From NCBI RefSeq assembly GCF_002443255.2, contig NW_019211454.1:60350894-60414893 (forward strand): a DNA stretch of 64,000 nucleotides, given 5' to 3'. Source of the stretch: Varroa destructor (lineage: Eukaryota > Arthropoda > Arachnida > Mesostigmata > Varroidae). Below are positions 38,833 through 51,550 of the stretch, one piece after another. The position numbers were made by a program, and so were the translations under genes. The notes under the pieces are model-generated. The model was not told the DNA's origin. It saw only the letters and a program-made list of their open reading frames with translations, and searched no databases. Every line of letters begins with the position of its first letter. Within the stretch, counting starts at the first letter, position 1.

Positions 38833-40290
38833 TTCATCCCAAAGAACGGTACTCTTGTGCAAGTAATCGTCGACCGAGTCAAATGACCGAAAGGGTTCCG
38901 AGACATTCAAAAAATCTTTTTGGCGCAGATCGACCTCAACATAAGCTGAGAATTGCCTTAAGTCCACCTTCGTTAAATATAGCTATACACAGACCACAAT
39001 ATATCATGCCTAAAAATATCATCGCTATATTTTGCCAGATAATATTACGTAATTCATTGATCTCCCAAAGCCAGATACCAATACTGCAGAGTACCGCAGG
39101 AAATACCGCCAGGGCCTAAGAAATATCAGAGAAGACGAGCAAAAGCTCATGAAAGACTCACAAATATGACCGTAGTAATGGACGATACGATATTGTAATG
39201 AGAAGGCGAAACCCCCTTTCAGGCGGCTAAAGACATTATCGGAACACACAAACCTTGCTCGAAAGGTACGTATAGTTGGGTTACGTAACCGAAGCTCGAT
39301 CAGGAATGTTTGAGTATTTGTCAGATTTATGTGTCACTGAAAGCAGACGCAGATTAGATAAGCTATTAGCTAAAATGACACGGACGAAAATCATCAAGAG
39401 CGTCATGGATACCCTGGGATATGTCAGTGATCTGCTTGCTACCTTTTATACCAAACCTATGACTAACACGAAAGCAATACGAATACTGCTGCAGGCAAAA
39501 CCAATTATAGCAGATTTTCGAGGCCATCAAAAAGATTCATAGAAACACTTATACTAGCGTATTTCAATAAAAGGAAACTTAAAGCTGATATAAGCGATTA
39601 TGCTTTATGGGGCGGACTAGTATAAGAGAAAAACCAGTAGCCTATACGTGTCACTTGTGAAGTAGCTGATTACTTTTAGAAGCAAAGTTCTTGGAAAAAA
39701 GTTCAAGGATTACATCAATACAGCTCATAATCCTACGGTCCACACTGACCACAAGCTACAAAAAGGCGGCCTTTTTTGAGGGTTCTCTTACCTAGACAAT
39801 TTCACCAAATGCGCCTTGAATTTATGAAGTACAGTAAAACGATAAAATGCGAAGATGAAAGACGTTCTTATTGCTCATCTATTGATCCGACATCTTCTAT
39901 GGGAAAACAAAAGTCCACTATAAATCGATGATACAAAGTAGTGTGAATATGGTAAAACTTCAGACTCGCTGATACAACAGGTCGAGAAAGAAACTATACG
40001 AAAAGTAACAATGCAATTGTTTAATATCGTTCGATAACTGAAAAATTCTAATTTACAGAGAAACACGCAAAGAACTAATCACTGACCACGACTGGTCTAT
40101 GATTTGACATTAGGTCGGGTTTTAATAGTAGCGACTCCGCTGAAGCTCAGAACATGATCCTTGTATCGTGTTCACACCATACCATGCGTGCTCATATCAA
40201 ATACACAAATATATATTGGCCAGAAATTAACGATCACATGAAGAGCTAAGTAAATTGCGACCACGAAGACCATACCTGGGCATTTTCGTA
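38833..40290 (+). mobile_element. decayed Ty3/gypsy retrotransposon pol (RT, RNase H, integrase)
   Basis: Several pol landmarks occur in family order on the + strand in differing frames, broken by stops and indels. The reverse transcriptase begins with a PKNG/VIVD block (38833-38883, TGA next) and continues with an AQIDL piece near 38930. A same-frame stretch at 39082-39195 covers the counterpart of the RLPFGI..AP..FQ block and an active-site-like VMDDTI box, ending in two stops. The segment at 39276-39542 resembles the RT thumb/connection region (TLGYVSDLLATFYTK). RNase H follows: ADISDYALWGG at 39584, TDHK at 39744-39755, and PRQFHQMRLEFMKY at 39791. Integrase is marked by YWPEINDH at 40214 and then Cys/His residues. 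The element is clearly dead. No LTRs, gag or envelope frame were found. Confidence 0.75.
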
Positions 40291-43200
40291 TGGTACGATT
40301 TAAGCTATCGAGTCATTGTAAACGGATTGTTATTATTTCGAGTTGGAAAATTGGGGGTGTAATAACCAGTTTAAAGCCTAAAGCCAGATAGTGAACAAGA
40401 CAAACGCTTATTTTGGAAAATATGATAGACCGTGCAAAATCCACACATACTCAGCCACATAATAGGTAATAAGAGAGTTCAATATATCCTTGCTTGTGCT
40501 GGCTTGTCACATGTAAAGTAAGTTTAACAAATCGTGGATTTCATCAGCACAGCCATTTATGGTAACAAATATGGCGAAGACTGCGTGGCCGGGATATACA
40601 ACCGAAGCAACTCAACAAGACGGGCGTTTGTACACCTTGAAATCAAAGGCCACGTTTCCATGACAAGCAATCAAATGCAGAACGGAGCCTAAATTGCCGC
40701 GCGCTGCGTGGAGGACCTGTACGAAGCGCACGACCGCGACCCAAACAGAAAATAGCAGACTGCAGGCCGCCTTTGGGAAGGGACGACACATCTACCGCTC
40801 GAACAGTTTACTACACCAGCATAGAAAGGACCAGCTAGATAAACCGCAAAACGAGAACCAGTGAGAAAAGTGGCTGAAAACAATAAGGAAATACGATGCG
40901 AGATTGAAAATCCTTGTATAAATATATACAAATATATTTGAATACTAATATTACCATAAAAGGTATTCAGTTTTCTTATGAAAATAAAAATGTTAGCTGT
41001 AGCCCTTCCAAATGTTGCCCTTGATTTTGTGTCAACCATGTTAACGAGAGCAGTATTTTAGCATATCTTTAGATCTTTTAGGATACAATCATTGATTCAT
41101 TTCAGAATAATGAGAAACCACGAAAGAAGATAGCCTCAAATTGGTTTCGTAGTGGAATTGAATGACGCGAAGCTTGGATAACCCTGTTGCCCCAATATAT
41201 GGTGTCATATTAGAACTCAAGGCCTCCGGCTTTACGGTTGCGCCATTGCACAACCCATGTCGTCTTTCTAGGTAAATACGAAGGCTAAATATTATGTATG
41301 CGTAAATTACTGAACATTACATAATCCCACACTCTATACATGTGAAAAAAAAAAAGTAGCTTTCTGAGGAAGTGGAAATTTTCCACTTATGAAGTCGGTC
41401 CAGTACCCTGTGCTTTGTATTATTTAAATGTGATATTTACCGTTTAGTTCCCATGAGAATCTTCACTCCAACACCCTGAAACAACCGTCTGCAACCCTAT
41501 CTATATAGAGAGTAAACTAGGTGTCCATATATTACCTAGTTTCGCATGTTACAACTGCCAAAAAGCTTCATCTAGGCAAAAATGAAAATGAGCGAAGCCT
41601 GCCTGTAAAATTTAGCCCAACAGTACCTTCTTATAGATTTGCGGGCTCATGGGTTAAAACGAAAACACTTTTGCTAGGAAAGGCAAGCCTGGAAAGGATC
41701 AGGTCTAAGACAGTATCTCGCTCCTAATATTGTATTATATATATAGACTTATATATCCGCATGTGGATCAAATTTGAACAGTTTCATGTTTGCCATTTAC
41801 TTCGAAACGTAGTTGTAGTGCCGTTCGTGTTCGTCTCGAGACTCAGGAGTGCTTTCGAGGGAGCGTAATCTTTTTTGCCTATAAACCTTTATAGGTCTAT
41901 ATTATGGAGCGGGAATTTTTGGGTCGGTAATGACAAAGTTGCTACATTTGATTGAGAATGAAGGCTTATTTGGCGTATCAATATTAACATCATAGTTGAC
42001 TCATCGCTTTACAAGTAAATATGCACGCTTACGTACAAAGATGTCAGTCGGGATACGTTAGGGGTAGTGTATCTGATTTCTATATTCCAGTCGACTTAAC
42101 TCATCCTAACTAGCGAATGTTGCCTTGGTATCAAAAGCTACTACGGACTGACTGCCATAGGTTCTTGTGTTATACCCGATACCACTACTACACAACCGCT
42201 CTCCTCCTGTGATTCCCTTTAGAAGAACTATGGGCCTTAATAAATGAACTCAGGTAGAGTTTGTACGGCGCAAGATTGGCTTCACAATGACTATTTTTAT
42301 ATAGCACAGCGTTTTCACCTATTTATGCTGTTCTCGTATATTTTGGCGAAGCGTAAATTAGATTACTGCTTTTTCAGTAAACGTAAAATCTGCTTTTTTT
42401 ATTTCACAGCTGCAATTGCTTGAGTATCAGTCGCGTTTATGTTGAGGTAGTTTTTACGAAACGGCTAATATTGCCTAACAGAGAGTTCCTAAAGTTGCGA
42501 TGCCATACCCACATAAAGCAGTGACATAAAAAGCTCATTTCGTATCGTTGTGCAACTATGAGCTAGCCGAGTCTAAAAGGATGACGAGAATTTTCTATGC
42601 TCTCATATTGACCTCTCGCTATTTCGGTTTTCAGGCACCAGGACTTAGGACTCTGCAGCGAAACAACGTGACCATTCTAGCTAAAAATTTCATACGACAA
42701 AAAATGCCGATTTTGTAATCTAAAACATGATTTTTTTTGTTTTTAAATTTGCAAATGAAGTATTTTTCTGCTGGTGTTCTCGTCTTCTGCCACTAATGCA
42801 ACCTCTGTTGATAACGGTTGTGTGATAACTGTTGATGTGTGACAACAAGTTAATATGGCTCCAGTTAAGGATTTAGTGCAAGTCCCACATTTCTATGATA
42901 GGTGTCCGGTGTATGAAGCCCGCCCTGTGTAAAAGCACATATTGAAATATGGTTATAGTCTCCATATAGGGGTTCATCATCAAACAGAATTTTGTCGTTT
43001 CCTAAAACATATTTTCACAAAAGCCATTTAAATCTTTAGAAATATAAGCTCTCCCTATTACCCAACCCGCAAGGGCAATCAGTCAACATAATTATAGTTC
43101 TAATAACTAAAATAACTGTATACAATTTATAAATCTAAATATAACATAAATAAATGTCTTAAAAGAGTTGTAAATTGATTGAATAGTAAGTGATTAAAAA

Positions 43201-46200
43201 GAATTTTACGACAAGTTAAGAACCTGGCGAAGAACAATGAATCACTCTGCCTCTACAAGAGAACTGTGTAGATAAAAAAAAAAAAAAGCGATAGAACAAA
43301 ATGGATATTTCACATGGAAATAGAATTCAGGAATGAAATGTTAATGAAGCAGATCTCAATAACTGGGATAGATACGAAACTAAAACCCTTTTTACAAGGT
43401 TTATTTAATTAACGTAACAGTGCTGAGGTAGACATGTTTCACTTGGTGATGCTGGTGTACTGTAATTAAAATCCCTAAGTATCCAAAACCCTAGAGTGGA
43501 GTTCCAGGCGCGTCCTTTGTTTGAAAACTGCAAAATGTTTTCAAATTTGTAAGTGATTCTATAATAGGGGACCGAGCAAGCGTTCAGGCAGGCGAAGTTA
43601 TGCATCCCTGAACTAACATCTCTAATTAATGACCTTGCCACGGATCCGTCGGATAAACTGCGCGGCGTCTATACAGAGAACGTGTAATAGGTGCCACCTC
43701 TCCACATGTTTAGCTTCACAATGGAACACACATAAGGAGATAAACGATAGGATACTATGGTTCTGCAGTTTGTTATCCAGAATGCGTCTTCTGAAAACAT
43801 GCGTCTCTTGCAACTTCTGATCTCTCTGCTCTCTGACATCCACCTAGAGTTCGTCACGTGACGCGCAGAGCTGTCTATCTTATCTATTTCATGATATATA
43901 TTCATGTATATATAGGTAAGGTGCACGCGTTCACGCCAATGCTGATGAAGTATCTCAATCGTGAAGACGTTTAGCAATGAAAACTCATAGCTAAGCGTGT
44001 TTATCGAAGGTTCACGGCACAGCCGGATCTTCCTATTATTCTATCATTTAAACAGAAATGTGCTTCTAACAGAACCTCTGCAAATAAAAGGTATAATTTC
44101 AAGGCAAAATGGTGGCGTTTGCTACATTCAGCATGAATTCTGTTTGGATGAAAAAATCGAGATGCTCAGTTACCCCTTTTGTTTTCTTGTCAATATAGGT
44201 CTGGACACGTAAAATCAAATTTGCATTGAATATTAGAGAAATAAACGCTGTTCGCACGCCTGCACATTGCTTTTATTTTACGATCTTTACCTTTAAGAAT
44301 ATGTTGTTCCGGCCTTGATTAAATCGGGCCCAGCCGGTCTCGAATGAGCGAACCAGACGATGCTGTGAATAGAAGACAGGAGAACAAAATAATGGTTTGA
44401 CTACCAGGCAGTAGGGTCGGCGAGGTATCGCCGGTCCAAGAAACGGCCAAAAACATGCTGTACGACCTCCAGACATCTAAGCCTTTCTTTTTTCCCCGCG
44501 GGGTTCGCGAAGATCTCGGCAGGAGTATTAGGCCAGAGGGCGGCCTATTTATATGGGACGAGATTGAAGATCTCTGCTTTTCGGCGCCCGAATTGCTTCT
44601 CTTCAGTGGGCAAAGCATGCTCACCAGTCGGCAATCAGCTGTAGTTTTCCTTATGACGTTGTATGGCGGGATGCTTTCGCAGCAGAACAGCTTCGAGCTG
44701 CTAACCTGCTAGAGTGGCAGGAAAGCTACACTGACGAAGGAGATAATAGCGCATAATAGGAACCTACGTAAATAGATACAACGTTAGCAGCCTGATTAGG
44801 ATAATTTGTTTTGTTATATTCCATTTACCAGAAACGGCCGTCGAGAATCTTGTTGGGTATGTATTTGCTACAGACTCCAGCATATTAGAAATCGGCAAAT
44901 CGAAGGTTACAGCTGCTAAATACGGAAATCTAATGACTCAAATGATTTACGTTGACGTAAAATATAGCACTCATAAATTAAGACTAATAATAATCATAAA
45001 AGAAGGAAACCAAGGAAGTTGCAGCCAGCTGAAAGCAAGTTTTTCAAAAGCCAGTTGCATTTTTATCGCTTACAGAGCAGAGCTCCTTGGTTTGCGACAA
45101 ATTTAGCCACAAATTGACACAAAGTAAGAGGCCATCTTTGACCGAAGCCGGAGGTCGCATCACGTCGAAGACATACAATAGGCAAGGCCCTCTTCGCTAT
45201 AGAGTAGAGACAAACAAACCCGAGCTAAGAAATGAAACTTGGCAAATTGTAAGTTTGTGGCACAAAACAAAAAAGATGTATCCTACGTGGAGCCATTGTA
45301 GGAACGTAATGTATGCAATAATAGCAGTGGTAAGGAGAGCGTAGTAACGAGTAACACATGAGTAGGTTGTGTTTGGCTTTAGTTTGACGGTGGTCCGCTA
45401 CTCCAAATTTTTTCTTCACTTCCTATACATCTGCATGGGCTCCGAAGTAATGAGGAGAGACGCCTGTTTCACAGTCAAAATAATGACCCGCTGAAAAATG
45501 GTACCAGCGGACAGCACTATACGCTCATTATAGTCCTATCATGAAGCTCAGTAGATGAACACGTCGTGTTGTGTATGGGGTTCAGGATACAGCATCGAGA
45601 AAAAGAGCCACAGCGTATTCCTTATAATTGCAAGGTGGCACTTGCAACGTTTGACGTATTTGAAAACGTCAGCTCGTTTATCTTTTGCCATAATCGATTT
45701 TCAGATGAGCAAAAAAAAACGCACGCAGGAAAAATTACAAGATCGGCCATTTCAAGCGAGGGTAGTAGTACTCGATCTAGGTCGTCGTTTTAGCAGCATC
45801 CTCTACTACGGAAATACAGTGAAACTGTGGATGTTTCTATACAGTTATATAGGCCAGCCTCTGACTACCCTACTGTATGTTTGCAGACAAGCAACATGGC
45901 ATCTACAAAATATGTTACTCTAATCGAGTTTGTTTTAAGAATTGACTAGATATTTCACAGGAATGCAATAATGTGAGCTTTCATCCCGCAGTTGCCTATC
46001 AAATGATTTCAATATATGATGACTCTCTTCCCAGCCGAAGCTTCCAAACAGAAGACAGTCACTATAAATGGGCACCAATAATAAGTCAAAATCATTTTAC
46101 ACCGACGTCGGGGAGGATATGAAACCATGAAATTATGCATACACTTTTGCTGAGTATACTTAATTCATCGTGATCAAAGTTACCATATGGAAATCCTTAT

Positions 46201-48810
46201 TGTTCAACAATGAGGGGAACTATTTCCAAATGTGTAAATAGGTACGCAATGCTGTATTGGCTATAAATATTTTTTTATCTTTCTTCAAAAATCTCATGTC
46301 GATATCGTGTCCGCATAATGCTGCTTATATTTGCCTTTAAGGCTAATTATCTCCGCTGAATAGCGACATATGCATCTATACGGACACAGAATTTGGTGGT
46401 GTGGAGCACCTGGACTGCTTACAGCCATCGTTCAGTCCATCCGTTTTTCGTGCGTCATCCTTTCAGACTTTCCGCTCAAGCATTGCCTACCGCAGAATGA
46501 ATTCTCAATGCTCCATGTATAGTCAGCCGTGTGGCCACGCGTTTGCCCACTGGCATATAGCTATAATATCAAAAATACGAGTGGAGCCTCCTTTCCTTTT
46601 CGAATTTCCCCAGCTGCTGCTGCTGCCGCCGCCGCTCTGTAGCATCTCAAAACTAGATTCCCCCAAGCATCCCTTCCATGCCTTCGCAGGGACGGAAGAA
46701 ACTAAAACAGGGAAAAATGTAGGCTGCTAACCCTGCCTGCATGTGGCCCGGCGTAGCACAACTCAGCTCAGCCCAGCCCACCCTACTACTAGTAACAGGC
46801 AAATGGAATGAGAGCGCCTGCTGATTCTGTCGTTGCTCGAATATGGCATAGACTCGAAAGGCTAGAACCGAGGGGAATGAGGTCTAGGACACGAAAAGGA
46901 AAAACTGGACTGAAGGAGAGGACAGCACACGCGAACTATGTGTCTGTTGTTCGTACTGAAAGAGCAGCTCACGGACCGCTGGTCATGATCCGTGACCAAA
47001 GGATGGTCAGAAGGCCGTTGCTGTTGCTGCAGGTTAGACAGGCAAGAGCATGAAGGTCGGCAGTTTACTGCGGCCGCTGCTCCATTGTTAAGATTCTGCT
47101 ATGTATGGATAGTCAGCAAAGCAGAATGCTTACGCCGAGCCACAACAGGGAAAAAATATTGACGAAGAGTTTTCAGATTAAAGGAAAGAAATTACTACAC
47201 ACCAAGTCCGAGTGGAACGAACAGCTGTACTGGCTGTTATCCCGGTCCTCTGCTGCTTACCTATTATATTGCAGGTCACCAAATTCTCAATTAATACTAT
47301 TGAAATAGTTAATAGGATAAATAGACAGGATGAGGATAAATTTGCCGTATTTTGCAAATGTACATCATACATTGTTATAATTGGCCTAACATGGCCTTTT
47401 CTTATTAGAACTAGATGGCGCAGGGCTATCTGGGTGACGTAAGGTCGTCAGAGCATTTTCTAGCCACTTATCTATCGGGGACTGATCGATCAGATATTTT
47501 GTCACCATTAAAGAAAAACGATGGCGTGTAATATAGACGATCCCTATACGCCTGTGTCTGCATAGAGTAAGTCGTTACATTTGTATGCGCATGTAGTCAC
47601 TTCAGCCGGTGGTTCTGACAGGAAGCTGCAACGGATCAGCGAGCGTCAGCTTTGGGCCACTTAAAACGCCACTTAATGGGCAGCTACCACTCGCTGGGCC
47701 TACGTATGGGTCGTTGTTACTTGAGGCTCCTTACAGTGACAGGTTAAACCGGAAGTGGTGTCGAGAAAAGATCTTGGCCGGCAGTCTAACAGGCAGATCA
47801 AACGGAACAAGAGACAATCAAATGGAGCTAAAAGCTAGAAACGAGCTAAAGTAGCAAATTTCCTCTCGGTTGGTTTACGCTGGGGAAATTGAAACGTGTC
47901 TGAAATTTATGTAGGCCCCTGCTGGCTTGTCTTCTGCTTTCCTAGCCCAACAGCAAAACCTGGTCACAGAATAGTTCTTTATACAGGCCAAGCGAAGAGC
48001 AAGAACTGTCTCTGTGTATATTCTTAACCAATATTACAGTCGTGGGATAGTAGTTACGGGTTGTACAACACTGAGTAATTCTTATTTGCGGAACTGACGC
48101 TTTAGAGCGGCAGAAATAGCGCAGGCCTTATTGCAAATATTTTTAGATTAATATATAATTAAAAAATAAATGTATATATTTTAAGCAGCCTATATTAACA
48201 ATAACTATGTAATGCTAGAAATGTAGTAAGTATTTACAGAACTGACAATGAACTCCTGGCAAATGAGCTTTGTGTTAAGGTTAATTACAAAAGAAAATGG
48301 TTACGTTCAACACACACAAGGTGTTCGGTCCGACTTTAGTCCTTGTTGAAATCCTTTGTGGAAAACGATGGGAGTAGTCAACTTGGTGGTAGCAAAACTT
48401 TTAAAGACTCTAGTTTATTTGCATGACAGGCAGTGTCGGAACGAACTGCATTTAAAGAAACAGTTTTCGACAGGCACTGGCCATTTACCCAGCCAGTCAC
48501 GTATCGGCGGCCATTTGATAAAGCTCGTTCCCACTTAAATGTTTATGTTAACAAACATGTCTGCTCCACTTGAAGCTAAAACTGGGTAACAAGAAAAAGA
48601 CCATTAGATTCGTGAAGAAATAATTTGGTGTGCCGTATTCCGCATACGATGCATATATATACTTTGGTAATTTGGTATAGTCCTCACAAACGTCAGAGAC
48701 CATTTGCTGAGGTTTTATCCTACACATGAACTGAGAAAGCTCAGCATAAGGTTAGAACTAAACAAACCTAATTTGCTCGTTTTTATTTTGTTATAAATGC
48801 AAAGAAATTC
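40291..48810. other. anonymous sequence, right of the gypsy remnant
   Basis: No gene recognised. The first few hundred bases may be more integrase or 3' LTR sequence but show no clear motif. A short inverted repeat (CCTATAAACCTTTATAGG) lies at 41878-41895. A CTG/CCG trinucleotide run sits at 46613-46636 within a slightly GC-richer area (46400-47050) whose open frames on the + strand are not recognisable. Other open frames (44319-44712 on both strands, 45555-45923) look like chance. Confidence 0.5.
46613..46636 (+). repeat. CTG/CCG trinucleotide run
   Basis: About five GCT/CTG units pass directly into three CCG units. In frame it would code Leu/Pro repeats, but no supported gene contains it. 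Confidence 0.8.
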
Positions 48811-48835
48811 GTAATGGTTTATGGGACACCCTATA
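48811..48835 (-). mobile_element. mariner-like terminal sequence (one end only)
   Basis: Read on the minus strand from the TATATA run, the sequence starts TAGGGTGTCCCATAAACC, the style of terminal repeat found in many Tc1/mariner elements (GGTGTCCCA cores next to a TA target). No matching second end was found in the window, so it may be a truncated or nested element, or coincidence. Confidence 0.25.
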
Positions 48836-51526
48836 TATATATGTATATGTTGCCGTTTTCTTCAAGCTAGAAAATAGAAAAACACATGTTTCGGTATAGG
48901 CAATGAGTGAGTGTCGCTTTTTTATACAATCGCGCACGAGGTCATAACGACAGACGCTACCACGAATAAGCGACGATTTCCATGGACCCACACCGATACC
49001 GTTATGCATACGATAGTAAGAAGTCGAATCTGGCCACCACAGCAAGAGACGGCCCGAGCTACGCGATCGAATAACTTGGGTTTGAATAAGGTAGGACGAT
49101 ACATGTTTGACCGTAAACGTAACTCGACCAGCCGGTTCAAGAAGGGTAGATTTCTACCGAAGAAAGTGTTATTGTGCAACGTGATTGGTGAAACCAAAGA
49201 AACTAGGAACAGGAAATCCCGCTCAGCTGCACCCACACGCGAGCTATTGGCAACACGGAAGCGCGCCGTTGGCTGGTATTGGTGGAAGCCGTAAAAAGCG
49301 TAGGTAGAGATCGGTGTACGTAGAGAACTTGACAAGTATAAAGCGTCGTACAATCAAATTATAAACGTACGGCGTCAAGATGATATTAAAATACCAATCA
49401 ACGAGATAAACCAAGCATGATGTTATTAGACGCATGACGATGCGATGCATCAAGTATTTATATACACATATACGCTTCCGGAAACGTTCATGGTTAAGTA
49501 ATGACGTAAAAGAAGGAAAATTATCATGGTGAATGTTTGTTACAAGCACATATCAGTAATGCAACTTCTGACTCTGAAAACCTGATGGGTCATTCGCGTC
49601 TAATTTCTTTTCTGTATACCATATATAATATGTGTAAATAGATCTCGTTTTCATAATAAAAATTTCTTTCTAAATAGTTTTCATCTAAGTTTCATAACAT
49701 CCAAAACCATTCGTTTTAGACGAACCGTCCTCCCTGCTATACCTGTTTTTTTTTTGTATAGTTGAATGTATCTGTATACATAATCCGTCCGCATATGAAC
49801 AGACCTCCCTTAATACCAAAATATTCAGAAGTTTCATTAATTTTATCATTTTTAAATGTTCACAAATTGCGTAGAGATAGTTCATTTTTACCGGTATTAC
49901 TAAACCCGCTTCTTGTCTAATTTAATAAGATGACTGTATAGTACAAATATGGGGGAGTTGTAGCTCGCAGCATTTCATTGGCGGTAAAGAGAACAGCTTT
50001 TCGTATAAACTTTTTGTGATAATATTTTCAGTGTGAGCTTCTCATATATAAGTGGAACTTTAAACTTTAATGTTGTAGTCGTTGAGTTTTTCGAATACGC
50101 CTTCTGCGCTTAAGTTTGATACAAAAACCACCTTCTAATATATTGACCTAGACCTTTTCTGCATGCAATTAAAGTCTTTTAGAGCCAATACATCCCGCTG
50201 AACGCCTAGCCCATGGCATCATAAGAAGACAAAAAATATTTATATAAACGTAAAATTTATTTTTATAAATATTTATATTTACATGGATAAAAAACAGTGT
50301 CGTAATACCCATGCTGGTCAAATATAACTGTCTGGAAAACTCACATGCTTAACGAAGCGTCAACCGCCATGTACGACTATTCACAATAACTTTGTCTTAG
50401 TAAAACAGCCTTCTGTTCTGTTTTTCGTGCGACAAACTGCTCTATTCATAAAATTATTTAAATTTTTAGTTGGCTAGCTCTATTTGTCCAAGCACAGCGT
50501 TTCCCCTTGCCTTCAGCTTTTGGACACCTAGTTGACCTGTTTTTTGTTAAACATGTGAAGGAATACTTGTGTTAGTATTATAGATGGAATAGCTTAGAAC
50601 ACAGTATTAATGGTCGCATATCACCATCTTGACATGGCATACATTAAAAGGTAAAATGGTTGGACGCTTATTCTTAACAACTAACATCTGCTTCGGAGTT
50701 TACCGGCAACGCTCTACTGCTCTCTACAGCTGATACTGTAACATTCGACTATCAACTATTACATCCTGCAATTAGCAACGAAGCAACGCTGTGAGCTAGC
50801 GCTTCGGTCGCCCTGAGAAATGGCTGATCCGTTTTGGGGACAAAGATGGCGGCTTTGGTGAATTGTAAATCACGGCTTTTCTTGCGCTCAAGAGTCTTTT
50901 GAGCATCTACCTTATACTTAACATTCTACAGAGTTAACAGATTAATTCGATCGAGCTTTTAGCAGGCTACTGATAATCAGGTTTTCTCTATGTTTGGGGT
51001 GGATCGCTCCTTCATTCGACCAGCTGCGACAGCTGGCACGATATGGCAATTCACTTGTTAATATATAGCAGTGCTTTTAGAAGTATCGGAGAAAGCAGAG
51101 ATCCTTTAGATTCGAAAGACGATCTTGCTATTCCTATACAAAAGTTGAAACACATAATTTTACCCGTGTTCAGTTCTGTTTCCACCACCAAAATCCTCTT
51201 CCTAGAGCGGTGTGTTGCTTAATCTTATTGAACAGTGTACAAGACGCTTCCAAGTCCTGCGTATTTTTCAGAAAAAAGATGCAATTTGTCTTCATGTGTC
51301 ATTGGCTCGGTGGACTGCGATGGCTTGGGTTATAGAGACACAGATTCATATCGGAAAGCTTGACAATAAACAACTTGAGTTTCAACTATAAAATCATTTA
51401 CCGGAACCACAAGATGCTGTTCGGTGCAGCATTCAATGAGTCATCAATTTTACGTTGGCCAACGGCGGCGACGTAATATACCTTGGCCTAATAGTCTCTT
51501 GTACAGTACTTCAGTAAAAGTTCGAT

Positions 51527-51550
51527 TATATATATATATATATATATATA
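51527..51550. repeat. TA dinucleotide array (24 bp)
   Basis: Pure TA run after GAT and before AGAACTC. Confidence 0.95.

Noticed and set aside
45087..45344. NETW peptide resembling the mariner DETW motif
   Set aside because: Surrounding residues do not match mariner blocks and no second or third Asp block follows.
48911..49353. Overlapping 127-codon (+) and 143-codon (-) open frames
   Set aside because: Both strands are open at once with no recognisable domain; most likely a local shortage of stop codons.
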